Source: Candidatus Kapaibacterium sp.
GTDB taxonomy: Bacteria; Bacteroidota; Ignavibacteria; Kapaibacteriales; NICIL-2
Assembly: GCA_026003495.1 (NCBI GenBank)
Contig: BPHK01000001.1
Location: 1,641,703 to 1,705,702, forward strand
Direction: 5' to 3'
DNA: 64,000 nt
The translations under genes and the position numbers were made by a program. Under the pieces are notes generated by a model that had not been told where the DNA came from, searched no databases, and saw only the letters and a program-made list of their open reading frames with translations. This document shows, piece by piece, positions 42,847 to 51,313 of the stretch. Positions within the stretch are counted from its first letter, which is position 1; each line of letters opens with the position of its first letter.

Positions 42847-44130
42847 TTAGCCCTCGTCTGCTGAATCAGCCAACTCTTCATAGGGGCGCTCGACGACACG
42901 GATGCGACTTAGGAGGAAATCGAAGAGCGCATCGGTCAGCAAGCGATTGCGAAGACTTGGGTTCTGTTCGAGCGCCATCCGGAGCTGCGGGACATCCACG
43001 CCGTAGCGTTCGGCAAGTGTCTGGAGCCGCTCTTGGCCAAGCTCAATGTTCTCGGTACGCAAAATTGTATCGGCAATCAGCTGCCACCGCGCTGCTTGTT
43101 CTGCTTGCGGAAGAAAGTACTCGACCAATTGCTCACGGGGGATTTGGCGAAGTCGCTTATCCTCCTTATTGCGCTCCAGTGCGCTGTCGGCGAACTCTTC
43201 CGCCATTGCACGGACAAGCCCCTCTGGCACCTCAAAATCGTGTGCTTCCACGAGCGCATCCACCACTCGCTCCCGAAGGTACTCGGCAACTTCCTTTTCC
43301 CAGTACTCTTGGAGCGAGCGCCCAATGTCCTGGCGGAGCTGCTCTTGGCTCGAAAGGCGTCCGCCAGTGAGCGTGCTGATGAACTCTTCGTCGAGTGTCG
43401 GCAGCACCACTTTCTTGATCTCTCGGACGCTCACATGGTAGGCATGCTGATGTGGTTGATCACTACGGTCATCGGCAGCATGTTCTGTGCGATAGAGGAA
43501 GCTATCCCAAACACGCAAGTTGATGAGCTCAGTCCGCAACAGTGGATCCATTCGTTCGTCGTCGAGGAAAAATTCCTGCTCCTTTCCGCCCACAAGCGGC
43601 GCACCCGTTTGTGGATCAATTGGCGCAAACGCGAGTTTGACAACGTACATCGAGTCAGTTATCTGCTCGGCCGGCTCCAGTCGAGCTGAGCGGAGCTGCA
43701 GATTGTAGAGCTCCTCGTCAATATCGCTCTCGCTGATCGTACGGATTGGCTTGACAACCTCGATGGTTTCGTACGGAACAAGCGTAATCTCGGGCATCAC
43801 TTCGCACTCGATGACAAATCGTGCGCCACGCTCTGCAGTGCGATTCATCTCGACGAGCACGGGCGTTCCCACAACATCAAGCGCATGCTCCTGTGCAGCA
43901 GTGCGGAACGCTTCGCTGGCAACATCGCCGAGCGCATCGCGCTCGATTTGCTCGCCGTAGCGCGCTTTGATGATGTCGAGTGGTACTTTGCCCTTGCGGA
44001 ACCCTTCCAACTGGAGATTCTGCTGCACGTCCCCATAGGCACGCTCGAAATGCGGGAGAAGTTCATCGTAGCTGACGGTAATCTCGACACGTCGGCGCAG
44101 TCCCCCGACTTGGTCAATCGTCGTTTGCAC
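42847..44130 (-). CDS. tig: Trigger factor
   Basis: A 427-aa ribosome-associated chaperone and peptidyl-prolyl isomerase. The ribosome-docking motif GFRKGKVP is at residues 43-50 within the N-terminal domain; the FKBP-like middle domain (about 150-245) and the helical C-terminal arms follow. The start is a GTG at 44130 with GAGG seven nt upstream; the open frame to 44199 runs back into the tRNA gene and is not used. First gene of tig-clpP-clpX. Confidence 0.95.
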   Translation of the reverse strand: MQTTIDQVGGLRRRVEITVSYDELLPHFERAYGDVQQNLQLEGFRKGKVPLDIIKARYGEQIERDALGDVASEAFRTAAQEHALDVVGTPVLVEMNRTAERGARFVIECEVMPEITLVPYETIEVVKPIRTISESDIDEELYNLQLRSARLEPAEQITDSMYVVKLAFAPIDPQTGAPLVGGKEQEFFLDDERMDPLLRTELINLRVWDSFLYRTEHAADDRSDQPHQHAYHVSVREIKKVVLPTLDEEFISTLTGGRLSSQEQLRQDIGRSLQEYWEKEVAEYLRERVVDALVEAHDFEVPEGLVRAMAEEFADSALERNKEDKRLRQIPREQLVEYFLPQAEQAARWQLIADTILRTENIELGQERLQTLAERYGVDVPQLRMALEQNPSLRNRLLTDALFDFLLSRIRVVERPYEELADSADEG

Positions 44131-44172
44131 GGGAATACCTCGTAGAAGTAGTGGAAAAATGCGGGCTCCTTG

Positions 44173-44254
44173 TGCGGACGGAGAGACTCGAACTCTCACG
44201 GGTTACCCCGCCAGATCCTAAGTCTGGTGCGTCTGCCAATTCCGCCACGTCCGC
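44173..44254 (-). tRNA. tRNA-Leu (anticodon TAG)
   Basis: An 82-nt tRNA with a 7-bp acceptor stem (GCGGACG/CGTCCGC), anticodon loop CTTAGGA giving anticodon TAG (reads CUN/CUA leucine codons), a long variable arm as expected for a class II tRNA (GGG/CCC stem), a T arm GAGAGTTCGAGTCTCTC and discriminator A. CCA is not encoded. It lies 42 nt upstream of tig on the same strand, so it may be processed from a common transcript. Confidence 0.97.
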
Positions 44255-44302
44255 GCGCATCATCGCCTGCGGTGCGCACGCGCTGCGAAATTACTGCAGC
44301 AA

Positions 44303-47095
44303 TCATCGCATGCGAACAATCAACCGCTGCCAGTGGTGCGTTCTCCCTTCAGCCACAAGAGCGAAAGCGCCCGACGGTAGCTCCGCAACATCGGCAACAA
44401 TGCGGGCTGGTGTCGTGCTCCAGGCTGCCTGCCAGAGCGTCCGACCATCCAGGGAGATGATGCGCCACTGCGAGGGCTGCCCAACAAGTGCTGAAGGCGA
44501 GACGAAAACGGCGTGGTTGCCCCAAAGAGGGTCAGGCCATATGTCCATCCCTGATGGATACTGTTGCTCGGCAGCCGAGGCGAGCGCTTCGGCACGTTGG
44601 CGAAGTTCGGTGCGATTGCGCCCGAACAGGAGAAACACCTCGTAGGATCGGCTGCTTGCCGGCACAATCGGTCCAGCAAATCGCGCACCGACAGCGACAG
44701 ATTTATCCCCCAAGCCTCCCATTTGCAGTGATGTCCCACGTCGGAGCGTTTCCATCTTCCGTTCGGGGAGAAAATTGCTTACGCGTGCATACGCAGCATC
44801 GAGTCCGGCACACTGGAGCTGTGCGTCGCTTTCCCCAGAGCGAACCACTGCAACAACAATTGGATCGCCAGGCATCCGCTCCATCATTTCTGCACACGCG
44901 CTTCCATGATCGAAAAGAAGGCTCACCGCAGAACTATCGCCTGCTGGAGTCAAATCGAAATCGAAATAGTGACCGACGGCAACATCCGAACATGCAGCAC
45001 TCCCCACGTTCGAGAGCGTCACTCGAAGGTGCACTGTCTGGCGATCGAGAATCTCGACCATCTCGCCGAGTTCGATTTCACTCGGCGGCGGACTACCCAC
45101 AGACGCCAAACGCAGAACTCGCCGAGTCAGCATTCCCTCGCTTGGTCGCACCAGTGGGAGAAAAGCATTGTCTGTGCGAAGTCCATCTCCCTCAATTCCA
45201 CTCCAGACTTGCTCGGTCGGGAAGCTGACCACATAGACTCCACCACCGTAGAGGAGTGAGCCGAGCGATGGGACTGCCAAGCCATCGCCCTTGAGTTCCT
45301 CGCCAGACCCTGTGTTACGCCCGATCCAACCGTAATCACCGAGCGAGAGCGCAAGGCTGTCGCGCCGGATCGTCGCCCAATCTGGGGTAGGATAAAATGG
45401 TACGAGTGCAACGTCGTGGTACGCAGCGCCGCTACTTCCGCGCCCACTCACCTCGAGACGAAGGAAATGCAGCGTTGGAGCCTGCTGCGTGATCACCATT
45501 GAAAATGGACCAAGCATGAACTCTTCCTGTGCTGCAACGCTTGGACGCTCCCGCTCACTGTCAAGCACAACGACGGCATCGCTTCCGCCACCCCAGGATT
45601 GTATCACCCGGAGTGTCCACCGAAGCTGCGCCCCACTACCCAGACGATTGACCATGCGGAAATAGACCAGGACAGTATCACCCTGCTGCGTACGCTCCAG
45701 TGGTGTACCATCGAGCCGCTGATACGTTACGCTCATTGGAACTATTGCTGGCGTCGAGAATGGATCTCGCTCGAGCGCACTGCGTGCGTTGACCATGCCG
45801 GGGAGAAGAATTGCAACGTCGGGGTTGACGTTCGATACGTCTCGTGCTGACAGGCGCACGTGTTCGATTGCTTGCAGCGCATCGAGCTGCGGGAAGCGCG
45901 AACGGACGAGCGCAAGCACACCGCTGACCATCGGCGTTGCCGAGGACGTCCCGGAAAAGTAGGTATAGTCGGCATCCGATGCATTGCCGGTTGTTCGTGC
46001 GTTGTCGCCCGGGGCGAGGATACGGCAGTGTGCCCCGATCCCCGTGCCGGGGACAATGCGTCCATCCGTCTCTGTTTCACCTACGCCGAGCACTCCTGGA
46101 TACGCAGCCGGATACATCGGCTGCGAGCCTGTCCCATTGCCGGAAGCTGCCACAATTGCCACGTCATGGGCAAGAGCGAACGCGATAATGCTCTCCTCGA
46201 TTGGACTTGGTGCTTGGTCTTCATTGCCCCAACTGCAGTTGACAACCTTGCACCCGCGGAGCGCTGCGTAAATGAGCGACTCATAGCCAAAGAGGATGTA
46301 CCCATCGGTGCTATTGGGCGTTGCTTTGATTGGGACAAGACGACACCCCGGCGCAACTCCGCTGATGCCTTTGCCGTTGTTCTGCACAGCTGCGATGATA
46401 CCCGCAACGCTTGTTCCATGCCCGTCGGTTGGATGGAACACGTTATCGGGAGCAGTGCCATCATTACGCCAGGTGATGTTGTAGCCCCGGTAGTCATCTA
46501 TGTAGCCATTGCCGTCGTCGTCAATGCCGTTGTTGGGAATTTCGCCACTATTGATGGCAATTGCGCCACCGAGGTCCTCGTGGGAGAATCGAACGCCGCT
46601 GTCGCTGACACCGATGAGCACCGACGGCGAGCCGGTGGTAATATCCCACGCTGCTGGCGCTTCGATAGCTTGCAAGTACGTTTGGTCGGAAAAGAGCGGG
46701 TCGTTCGGCACCAGCAGCAATCGCTGCCGACGGACAGGTTCGGCGTATTCGACAAGAGGGTGCGTTGCCATGAGCAATACACAGAATTTTTCCGCAGGCA
46801 AAGGTCCGGTGTAGCGGACGCAAATCGTTCGCGCAAGCGGTTCCTCGGCACGCTCGATTGCGGCAACTTGCCAGGAGCGTAGGCTGGGTGTTTTCCCCAT
46901 TCGATGCCGCCAGCTCAGCGTCTGCTCTGGCTCAAGAAGCAACCGCTCGACTATCGCATCCCCTCCCAGATCGAGCGTCCGACTTTGCACCAGCGGTACC
47001 GCTTGCGGCGCAAGCCGCACGTAGAGCCACTGCGGTTCGGCACCTACTGCGGCCGAGAGGCTCACGACCATCATTAGCCACCAACGCCAGATCAC
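44303..47095 (-). CDS. Secreted subtilisin-like serine protease (S8), second copy
   Basis: A 930-aa exported protease starting at a GTG (47095) with a signal peptide (WWLMMVVSLSAAVGA). The triad is D165 in VLIGVSDSGVRFSHED (DSG rather than the usual DTG), H226 in GHGTSVAG and S384 in SGTSSATPMVSG, with oxyanion N320. It has the same NGIDDDGNGYIDD loop as the protease at 25332, but the two are only distantly alike. A long beta-rich region follows the catalytic domain (from residue about 430), and the end (WRIISLDGRTLW ... LPSGAFALVAEG ... QRLIV) resembles a type A sorting domain. Probably a T9SS cargo. It is divergent from dnaX. Confidence 0.9.
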   Translation of the reverse strand: MIWRWWLMMVVSLSAAVGAEPQWLYVRLAPQAVPLVQSRTLDLGGDAIVERLLLEPEQTLSWRHRMGKTPSLRSWQVAAIERAEEPLARTICVRYTGPLPAEKFCVLLMATHPLVEYAEPVRRQRLLLVPNDPLFSDQTYLQAIEAPAAWDITTGSPSVLIGVSDSGVRFSHEDLGGAIAINSGEIPNNGIDDDGNGYIDDYRGYNITWRNDGTAPDNVFHPTDGHGTSVAGIIAAVQNNGKGISGVAPGCRLVPIKATPNSTDGYILFGYESLIYAALRGCKVVNCSWGNEDQAPSPIEESIIAFALAHDVAIVAASGNGTGSQPMYPAAYPGVLGVGETETDGRIVPGTGIGAHCRILAPGDNARTTGNASDADYTYFSGTSSATPMVSGVLALVRSRFPQLDALQAIEHVRLSARDVSNVNPDVAILLPGMVNARSALERDPFSTPAIVPMSVTYQRLDGTPLERTQQGDTVLVYFRMVNRLGSGAQLRWTLRVIQSWGGGSDAVVVLDSERERPSVAAQEEFMLGPFSMVITQQAPTLHFLRLEVSGRGSSGAAYHDVALVPFYPTPDWATIRRDSLALSLGDYGWIGRNTGSGEELKGDGLAVPSLGSLLYGGGVYVVSFPTEQVWSGIEGDGLRTDNAFLPLVRPSEGMLTRRVLRLASVGSPPPSEIELGEMVEILDRQTVHLRVTLSNVGSAACSDVAVGHYFDFDLTPAGDSSAVSLLFDHGSACAEMMERMPGDPIVVAVVRSGESDAQLQCAGLDAAYARVSNFLPERKMETLRRGTSLQMGGLGDKSVAVGARFAGPIVPASSRSYEVFLLFGRNRTELRQRAEALASAAEQQYPSGMDIWPDPLWGNHAVFVSPSALVGQPSQWRIISLDGRTLWQAAWSTTPARIVADVAELPSGAFALVAEGRTHHWQRLIVRMR

Positions 47096-47119
47096 AGCAA
47101 CAAAGCAGGGAGGTTGTGC

Positions 47120-47127
47120 TACATTTG
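47120..47127 (+). promoter_or_regulatory. -7 element (TACATTTG) for dnaX
   Basis: Exact TAnnTTTG match, 36 nt upstream of the dnaX ATG in a 68-bp divergent gap. No clear -33 was found. Confidence 0.5.
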
Positions 47128-47163
47128 CATTGGCAAGTTACGACACCTGGCAGGCCAACACCA

Positions 47164-48798
47164 ATGACATCAGCCTCGGAATACGTTGTCACCGCACGGA
47201 AGTGGCGACCCCAGCAATTCGAAGAAGTTGTCGGTCAGGATCACGTCACTACAACACTTCGCAACGCACTCGCAAGCGGGAGGATTCACCATGCGTACCT
47301 ATTCTGCGGACCCCGCGGCGTCGGCAAAACGACAACTGCTCGCATCGTCGCACGCGCGGTCAACTGCGCAGCCCCTCGCGATGGGATCGAACCGTGCAAT
47401 GAGTGCGACTCTTGCCGCGACATCATCAGCGGTCGTTCGATGGACGTCGTCGAAATTGACGGTGCATCAAATAACAGCGTCGAGGACATTCGCCGACTGC
47501 GGGAGAACGCCAAGTACCCACCAACGTTCGGGCGGTACAAGGTGTACATCATTGACGAAGTCCACATGCTCTCATCGAGCGCATTCAATGCACTGCTGAA
47601 GACGCTCGAAGAGCCCCCAGCACATTTGCTGTTCATCTTCGCAACGACAGAACCACACAAGGTCCCCGCAACAATTCAGAGTCGGTGTCAGCGATTTGAC
47701 TTCCACCGCTTGAGCACACGCACGATCGCTGAGCATCTCCGCACCATTGCCGATGCTGAGCAGGTCGCCATTGACGATGACGCACTCTTTGCCATCGCAC
47801 GTTTTGCCGATGGCTCAATGCGCGATGCACAATCGCTCTTCGATCAAGTGCGCGCATTTGCCAGCGGCCCGATCACCGGCGCTGATGTGCGGCGGAGCCT
47901 GCACGTTCTCGGCGACGATGTCTATTTCGCCATCACCGATGCGATTGCCGAGCGCAACCTTGCACGCGCATTCGAACTCGCCCGAACAATCGTCGGGCAA
48001 GGATTTGACATCCATCAGGCTCTCGTCGGCTTGCTAGAGCATCTTCGCAATGCTCTCACGGTGCGTGCAACTGGAAACACCGACCTCGTCGAAGCTTCGG
48101 ACGAAACACGTCAGCAGTACGCTGAGCTTGCCCAGCGCTTTACCCAGGAAGACCTTGTCCACATGATGACCATCACCGCTCATGCAGAGCAGCACCTCCG
48201 CTTTGCCTCACAGCCGCAAATTCGTTTGGAATTGCTTCTGGCACAACTGGTGCACTTGCCCACTGCGTATGACATCGGTCGTTTGATTGCTGAGCTCGAA
48301 CAGCTGCGCACGCAACCGCAACACTCACCCCAAGTGCCGACCGCCCCTGCTCCGTCGCGGAGAGATGATGCAGCCATCTCCGCCCAACCTCGCACCGCAC
48401 CAGAAACTGAAGCACCGGCGCAACCGAGTTCGGTTGTTCCACCCGCACAACTGGACTGGCAAGCGTTTGTCACATCTCTTCCGCCGACGCTAAAAATCAT
48501 CCAGCCGATTCTTGCCCGGGTACCACCACCGACGTTCACTGAGCAACAGTGCATGCTCTCGTGTAGCGATGCAGGCGATGCGAAGATGCTCGAGGGAAAG
48601 CGCCAAACGCTCGAAACCTATTTGGCGAAAAAATTAGGTCGCAGCGTGGCAATCCAGATCGTGCTATCAGCATCCGCTGCAGCTCCATCGCCCGCACCAC
48701 CGGATCGGCCGGCGGCAGTCACGCGTCACGAACTGTTTCCCATCGAGCGGGTGCTCATCGAGAAGTTTGGGGCGCAGCGTGTCGCTGGCGTTCGATGA
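47164..48798 (+). CDS. dnaX: DNA polymerase III subunits gamma and tau
   Basis: A 544-aa clamp-loader subunit. N-terminal AAA+ domain with Walker A GPRGVGKT (49-56), a zinc site (C68, C78, C81, C84 region; CNECDSC), Walker B YIIDEVHMLS and the SRC sensor in IQSRCQRFDF. A domain III helical collar follows (to about 365), then a Pro/Ala-rich linker and a C-terminal region like the tau-specific part. An A6 run near 48628 is the only slippery-looking stretch and lies too near the end to give a gamma form. Its last 44 nt overlap the convergent RNA methyltransferase gene. Confidence 0.95.
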   Translation: MTSASEYVVTARKWRPQQFEEVVGQDHVTTTLRNALASGRIHHAYLFCGPRGVGKTTTARIVARAVNCAAPRDGIEPCNECDSCRDIISGRSMDVVEIDGASNNSVEDIRRLRENAKYPPTFGRYKVYIIDEVHMLSSSAFNALLKTLEEPPAHLLFIFATTEPHKVPATIQSRCQRFDFHRLSTRTIAEHLRTIADAEQVAIDDDALFAIARFADGSMRDAQSLFDQVRAFASGPITGADVRRSLHVLGDDVYFAITDAIAERNLARAFELARTIVGQGFDIHQALVGLLEHLRNALTVRATGNTDLVEASDETRQQYAELAQRFTQEDLVHMMTITAHAEQHLRFASQPQIRLELLLAQLVHLPTAYDIGRLIAELEQLRTQPQHSPQVPTAPAPSRRDDAAISAQPRTAPETEAPAQPSSVVPPAQLDWQAFVTSLPPTLKIIQPILARVPPPTFTEQQCMLSCSDAGDAKMLEGKRQTLETYLAKKLGRSVAIQIVLSASAAAPSPAPPDRPAAVTRHELFPIERVLIEKFGAQRVAGVR

Positions 48799-49327
48799 CC
48801 TCCACCGCGCGGTAGAGAACGACCCCGACGCTCACCGCGACATTGAGCGAATGCTTCTGCCCGAACATCGGGATAATCAGCGCATCATCGCATGCAGCTA
48901 AAATCTCCTCGCTGATCCCCACAAGCTCATTGCCGAACACGAACGTCGCAGGCAGATCGTGACCATCGAGCGTCCAGTGGGGACGTGCACCCTCTGCAAG
49001 TTCGACGGCAACGATGCGATGGCCGCGTCTGCGCTGCTCGGCGATAGCGTCGAAGGGATCGGCAATTGCGCGCCACGGCACGCTCTGCTCCGCACCGAGT
49101 GCTGTTTTATGGATGCCATGCCGCTCCGGTGTCGGCGTGTAGCCACTCAAAATGAGCTGCTCGACGCGAACAGCATCGCACGTTCGGAAGATCGAACCAA
49201 CGTTGTACGCACTTCGCACATTCCAGAGCAACACCGCGATCGGATGACGCAGCTGGCCGTACCGGAGATCAGTCTGCGCGCGGAGCTGTGCAAGCTCGTG
49301 GTAGCTCAGTCGGCGCGGGCGATCCAT
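48755..49327 (-). CDS. SpoU/TrmH-family RNA methyltransferase
   Basis: A 190-aa SPOUT-fold 2'-O-methyltransferase. The three motifs are in order: PIAVLLWNVRSAYNVGSIFR, FVFGNELVGIS and PMFGQKHSLNVAVSVGVVLY; the knotted SAM-binding fold is clear. The target (tRNA or rRNA) is not determined by these motifs. The ATG at 49327 overlaps the class V aminotransferase stop by 22 nt, and its own 3' end overlaps dnaX. Confidence 0.9.
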   Translation of the reverse strand: MDRPRRLSYHELAQLRAQTDLRYGQLRHPIAVLLWNVRSAYNVGSIFRTCDAVRVEQLILSGYTPTPERHGIHKTALGAEQSVPWRAIADPFDAIAEQRRRGHRIVAVELAEGARPHWTLDGHDLPATFVFGNELVGISEEILAACDDALIIPMFGQKHSLNVAVSVGVVLYRAVEVIERQRHAAPQTSR

Positions 49328-50472
49328 TGCTCGATGATGCGGGCAAGGTGATCGTATTCCCAGGCTTCGTTGTACACTTGCGATGCAGTGCGGAGAAGCA
49401 AGTGACCATCCCAGGCAAAAATCGGCACCTCGATGCGATGCTCGTCGAAGAGCCATTGCTGGAGACGATTGGCAGCAACCTCCGTTGCTTCAGTGCTCGG
49501 AAGCGGGACTGCTGCCAGGAATGCAATCATCTCCTGCGGTGCAGGAGGTGTAACGCCGACTGCACGGGCAAGCACACGCTGCGCATCGAGTGCGAGCGTG
49601 CGGTTGTAGCGGTAAATGTTTCCCCCACCAAGACGCTCGTAGAACGCAAGCCCGGCGGGCGCACTCAAGTAAGTGGACCAGTCTTTCGTGCCGGTGAAAT
49701 CGAACTCTGCAAGGTAGCCTTTCTGGTAGCCGTGCGAGATCACCACCGGGTGTGTCATCGCTTGTCGTTCTGGTGCGGTCCAGAGAAATGCGCAACCTTT
49801 CGGGGCAAAGAGCCACTTGTGGAAATTGCCCGTGTACCAATCGGCTCCGAGCTCGTCGAGCTGCAGCGGAAGCATCCCCGGTGTATGAGCTCCATCAATC
49901 ATCACCATGATTCCGCGCTCTTTGCAGATCTGGACAAGCTCTTCGACGGGAAAGACAAGCCCCGTCGGCGAGGTGATGTGATCGAACAATGCAAAGCGTG
50001 TCCGTTCGGTAATGGCTCGGCGCACTGCTTCGATGACCTCTGCAGCACTGCCGATCGGGAACGGAACCGGTACCTCGATGTAGATGCACTCCGCAATGTC
50101 TGCTGCATAACGCAGCGTTTGCCGAACGGCGTTGTACACGTGCGATGTCGTCAGCAGCTCATCTCCTGGGTCGAGCAACGGAAGGATCGAGCGGATGACT
50201 GCGTTGACGCCTGTCGTTGCGTTCTCGACAAAGACAAGGTCTTCGCCGCGGGCTCCCATGAATGCCGCCATCGTTGCTGCAGCATTCCGAAGCTCGTGGT
50301 GAAGGTGCTGCCGAACGAACGCTACTGGTTCGCGTTCGAAGCGTCGTTGCCAGTCGTGCTGAATCTCGAGCACCTCGATCGGCGTTGCGCCGAATGAACC
50401 GTTGTTGAGGAAGATAATCTCCGGATCGAGCAGCCACCGCGAGCGAATCGCGCGACCGAACGATAGATCCAT
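49306..50472 (-). CDS. Class V PLP-dependent aminotransferase (isopenicillin N epimerase/EgtE-like)
   Basis: A 388-aa fold-type I PLP enzyme. It opens with FLNNGSFGATPIEVLEI, has the PLP-binding D and H in MVMIDGAHTPG, and the Schiff-base lysine in GNFHKWLFAPKG. The group includes isopenicillin N epimerases, cysteine desulfurase-like lyases and the C-S lyase EgtE; active-site residues do not settle which. It lies between the SpoU gene (22-nt overlap) and the SMUG2-like gene (1 nt gap), all on the same strand. Confidence 0.87.
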   Translation of the reverse strand: MDLSFGRAIRSRWLLDPEIIFLNNGSFGATPIEVLEIQHDWQRRFEREPVAFVRQHLHHELRNAAATMAAFMGARGEDLVFVENATTGVNAVIRSILPLLDPGDELLTTSHVYNAVRQTLRYAADIAECIYIEVPVPFPIGSAAEVIEAVRRAITERTRFALFDHITSPTGLVFPVEELVQICKERGIMVMIDGAHTPGMLPLQLDELGADWYTGNFHKWLFAPKGCAFLWTAPERQAMTHPVVISHGYQKGYLAEFDFTGTKDWSTYLSAPAGLAFYERLGGGNIYRYNRTLALDAQRVLARAVGVTPPAPQEMIAFLAAVPLPSTEATEVAANRLQQWLFDEHRIEVPIFAWDGHLLLRTASQVYNEAWEYDHLARIIEQWIARAD

Positions 50473-50473
50473 G

Positions 50474-51169
50474 CTACTCCATTCCACAGGTGGTAAGTGC
50501 TTCGTGGTAGGTGCGAACATACCGCTCGACGTAGTGATCGAGCTCACGCCGGCGGTACTGGGCAACAAAGCGTGGATGCTCCAAAAACAGCAAACGCTCG
50601 AAAAATCCATGCTCAGCGTTGAGTTGCTCTGCAATCGTCCGAAGTTTGCCACTACCGAGGATGATCGCAACCTCCCGGCGGAGCGGGAATGCTTTCTGCG
50701 CGCGGAGTGATTCCACGATGAATCCACGTGCGACCGCTTCTAATGCCGGATCGTCATAAAAGTTGAGGTTCTTGCCATTGCGAACAAACCCGAGCGGTGA
50801 AAGTGCCGAAAGGTAAAAGCGGGCGTAGAAGGCTTCCGGCCCTCCGAACGCTGCAATCGTGCGATACACGAACGTCCCCGAGAGTTCGCGACGCTCGCCA
50901 AGGTCGTTGGGAATTCCGCACTCCTCCCGGAGCGCCACTGGATCAGTGAAGATGATCCCCGTCACCCCTGCACCGAAGCGTCCAGGGTTGATGCCGAACA
51001 CACCGATCCGAGGATTTCGATCACGATAGTACCGCTCGGCAAACGCACGGACTGCCCGGCGCACACGTTCATCACCTCGTGGATCGAGCACCTCGATACC
51101 CTCGGGAACCGGCTCGGGAAAGCGGAGCGACTCGTACCAACGGAGAAATGCATCAGCGAATGTTCGCAT
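50474..51169 (-). CDS. SMUG2-like uracil-DNA glycosylase superfamily protein (DUF4918)
   Basis: A 231-aa protein of the uracil-DNA glycosylase superfamily. The active-site strand IGVFGINPGRFGAGVTG (about residues 55-71) is the SMUG2/DUF4918 version of UDG motif 1, and LLFLEHPRFV provides the late motif with His-Pro. Members remove damaged bases such as uracil or xanthine from DNA. The ATG at 51169 is used; 20 further upstream residues are open. A base-excision role is likely but the substrate is not readable. Confidence 0.85.
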   Translation of the reverse strand: MRTFADAFLRWYESLRFPEPVPEGIEVLDPRGDERVRRAVRAFAERYYRDRNPRIGVFGINPGRFGAGVTGIIFTDPVALREECGIPNDLGERRELSGTFVYRTIAAFGGPEAFYARFYLSALSPLGFVRNGKNLNFYDDPALEAVARGFIVESLRAQKAFPLRREVAIILGSGKLRTIAEQLNAEHGFFERLLFLEHPRFVAQYRRRELDHYVERYVRTYHEALTTCGME

Positions 51170-51241
51170 GAAAAGATTGATGTTACGAACAAAACATCCT
51201 GCGGTACAAAAATTGCGGCGTGCCAATCAATCATCAACGCA

Positions 51242-51271
51242 TTTGGTTTGTTGAGATTGCCGATATATTTT
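51242..51271 (+). promoter_or_regulatory. Bacteroidota-type promoter (TTTG, N18, TATATTTT)
   Basis: TTTG at 51242-51245 and TATATTTT at 51264-51271 are 18 nt apart and 43 nt upstream of the DUF1800 start, the best two-part match in the window to the Bacteroidota TTTG/TAnnTTTG promoter. Confidence 0.5.
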
Positions 51272-51313
51272 CGCGCGGAGCGGCTGCAACACCCACTAAC
51301 GAGGTGCACTCCT

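Noticed and set aside
45860..46882. 340-aa plus-strand open frame
   Set aside because: Antisense of the subtilase; Cys-rich and without leader or domain.
48626..48640. A6 run near the dnaX 3' end as a programmed frameshift site
   Set aside because: Too close to the end to yield a gamma subunit, and no stimulatory hairpin or SD-like signal is evident.
49288..50397. 369-aa plus-strand open frame
   Set aside because: Antisense of the class V aminotransferase with its PLP lysine motif.
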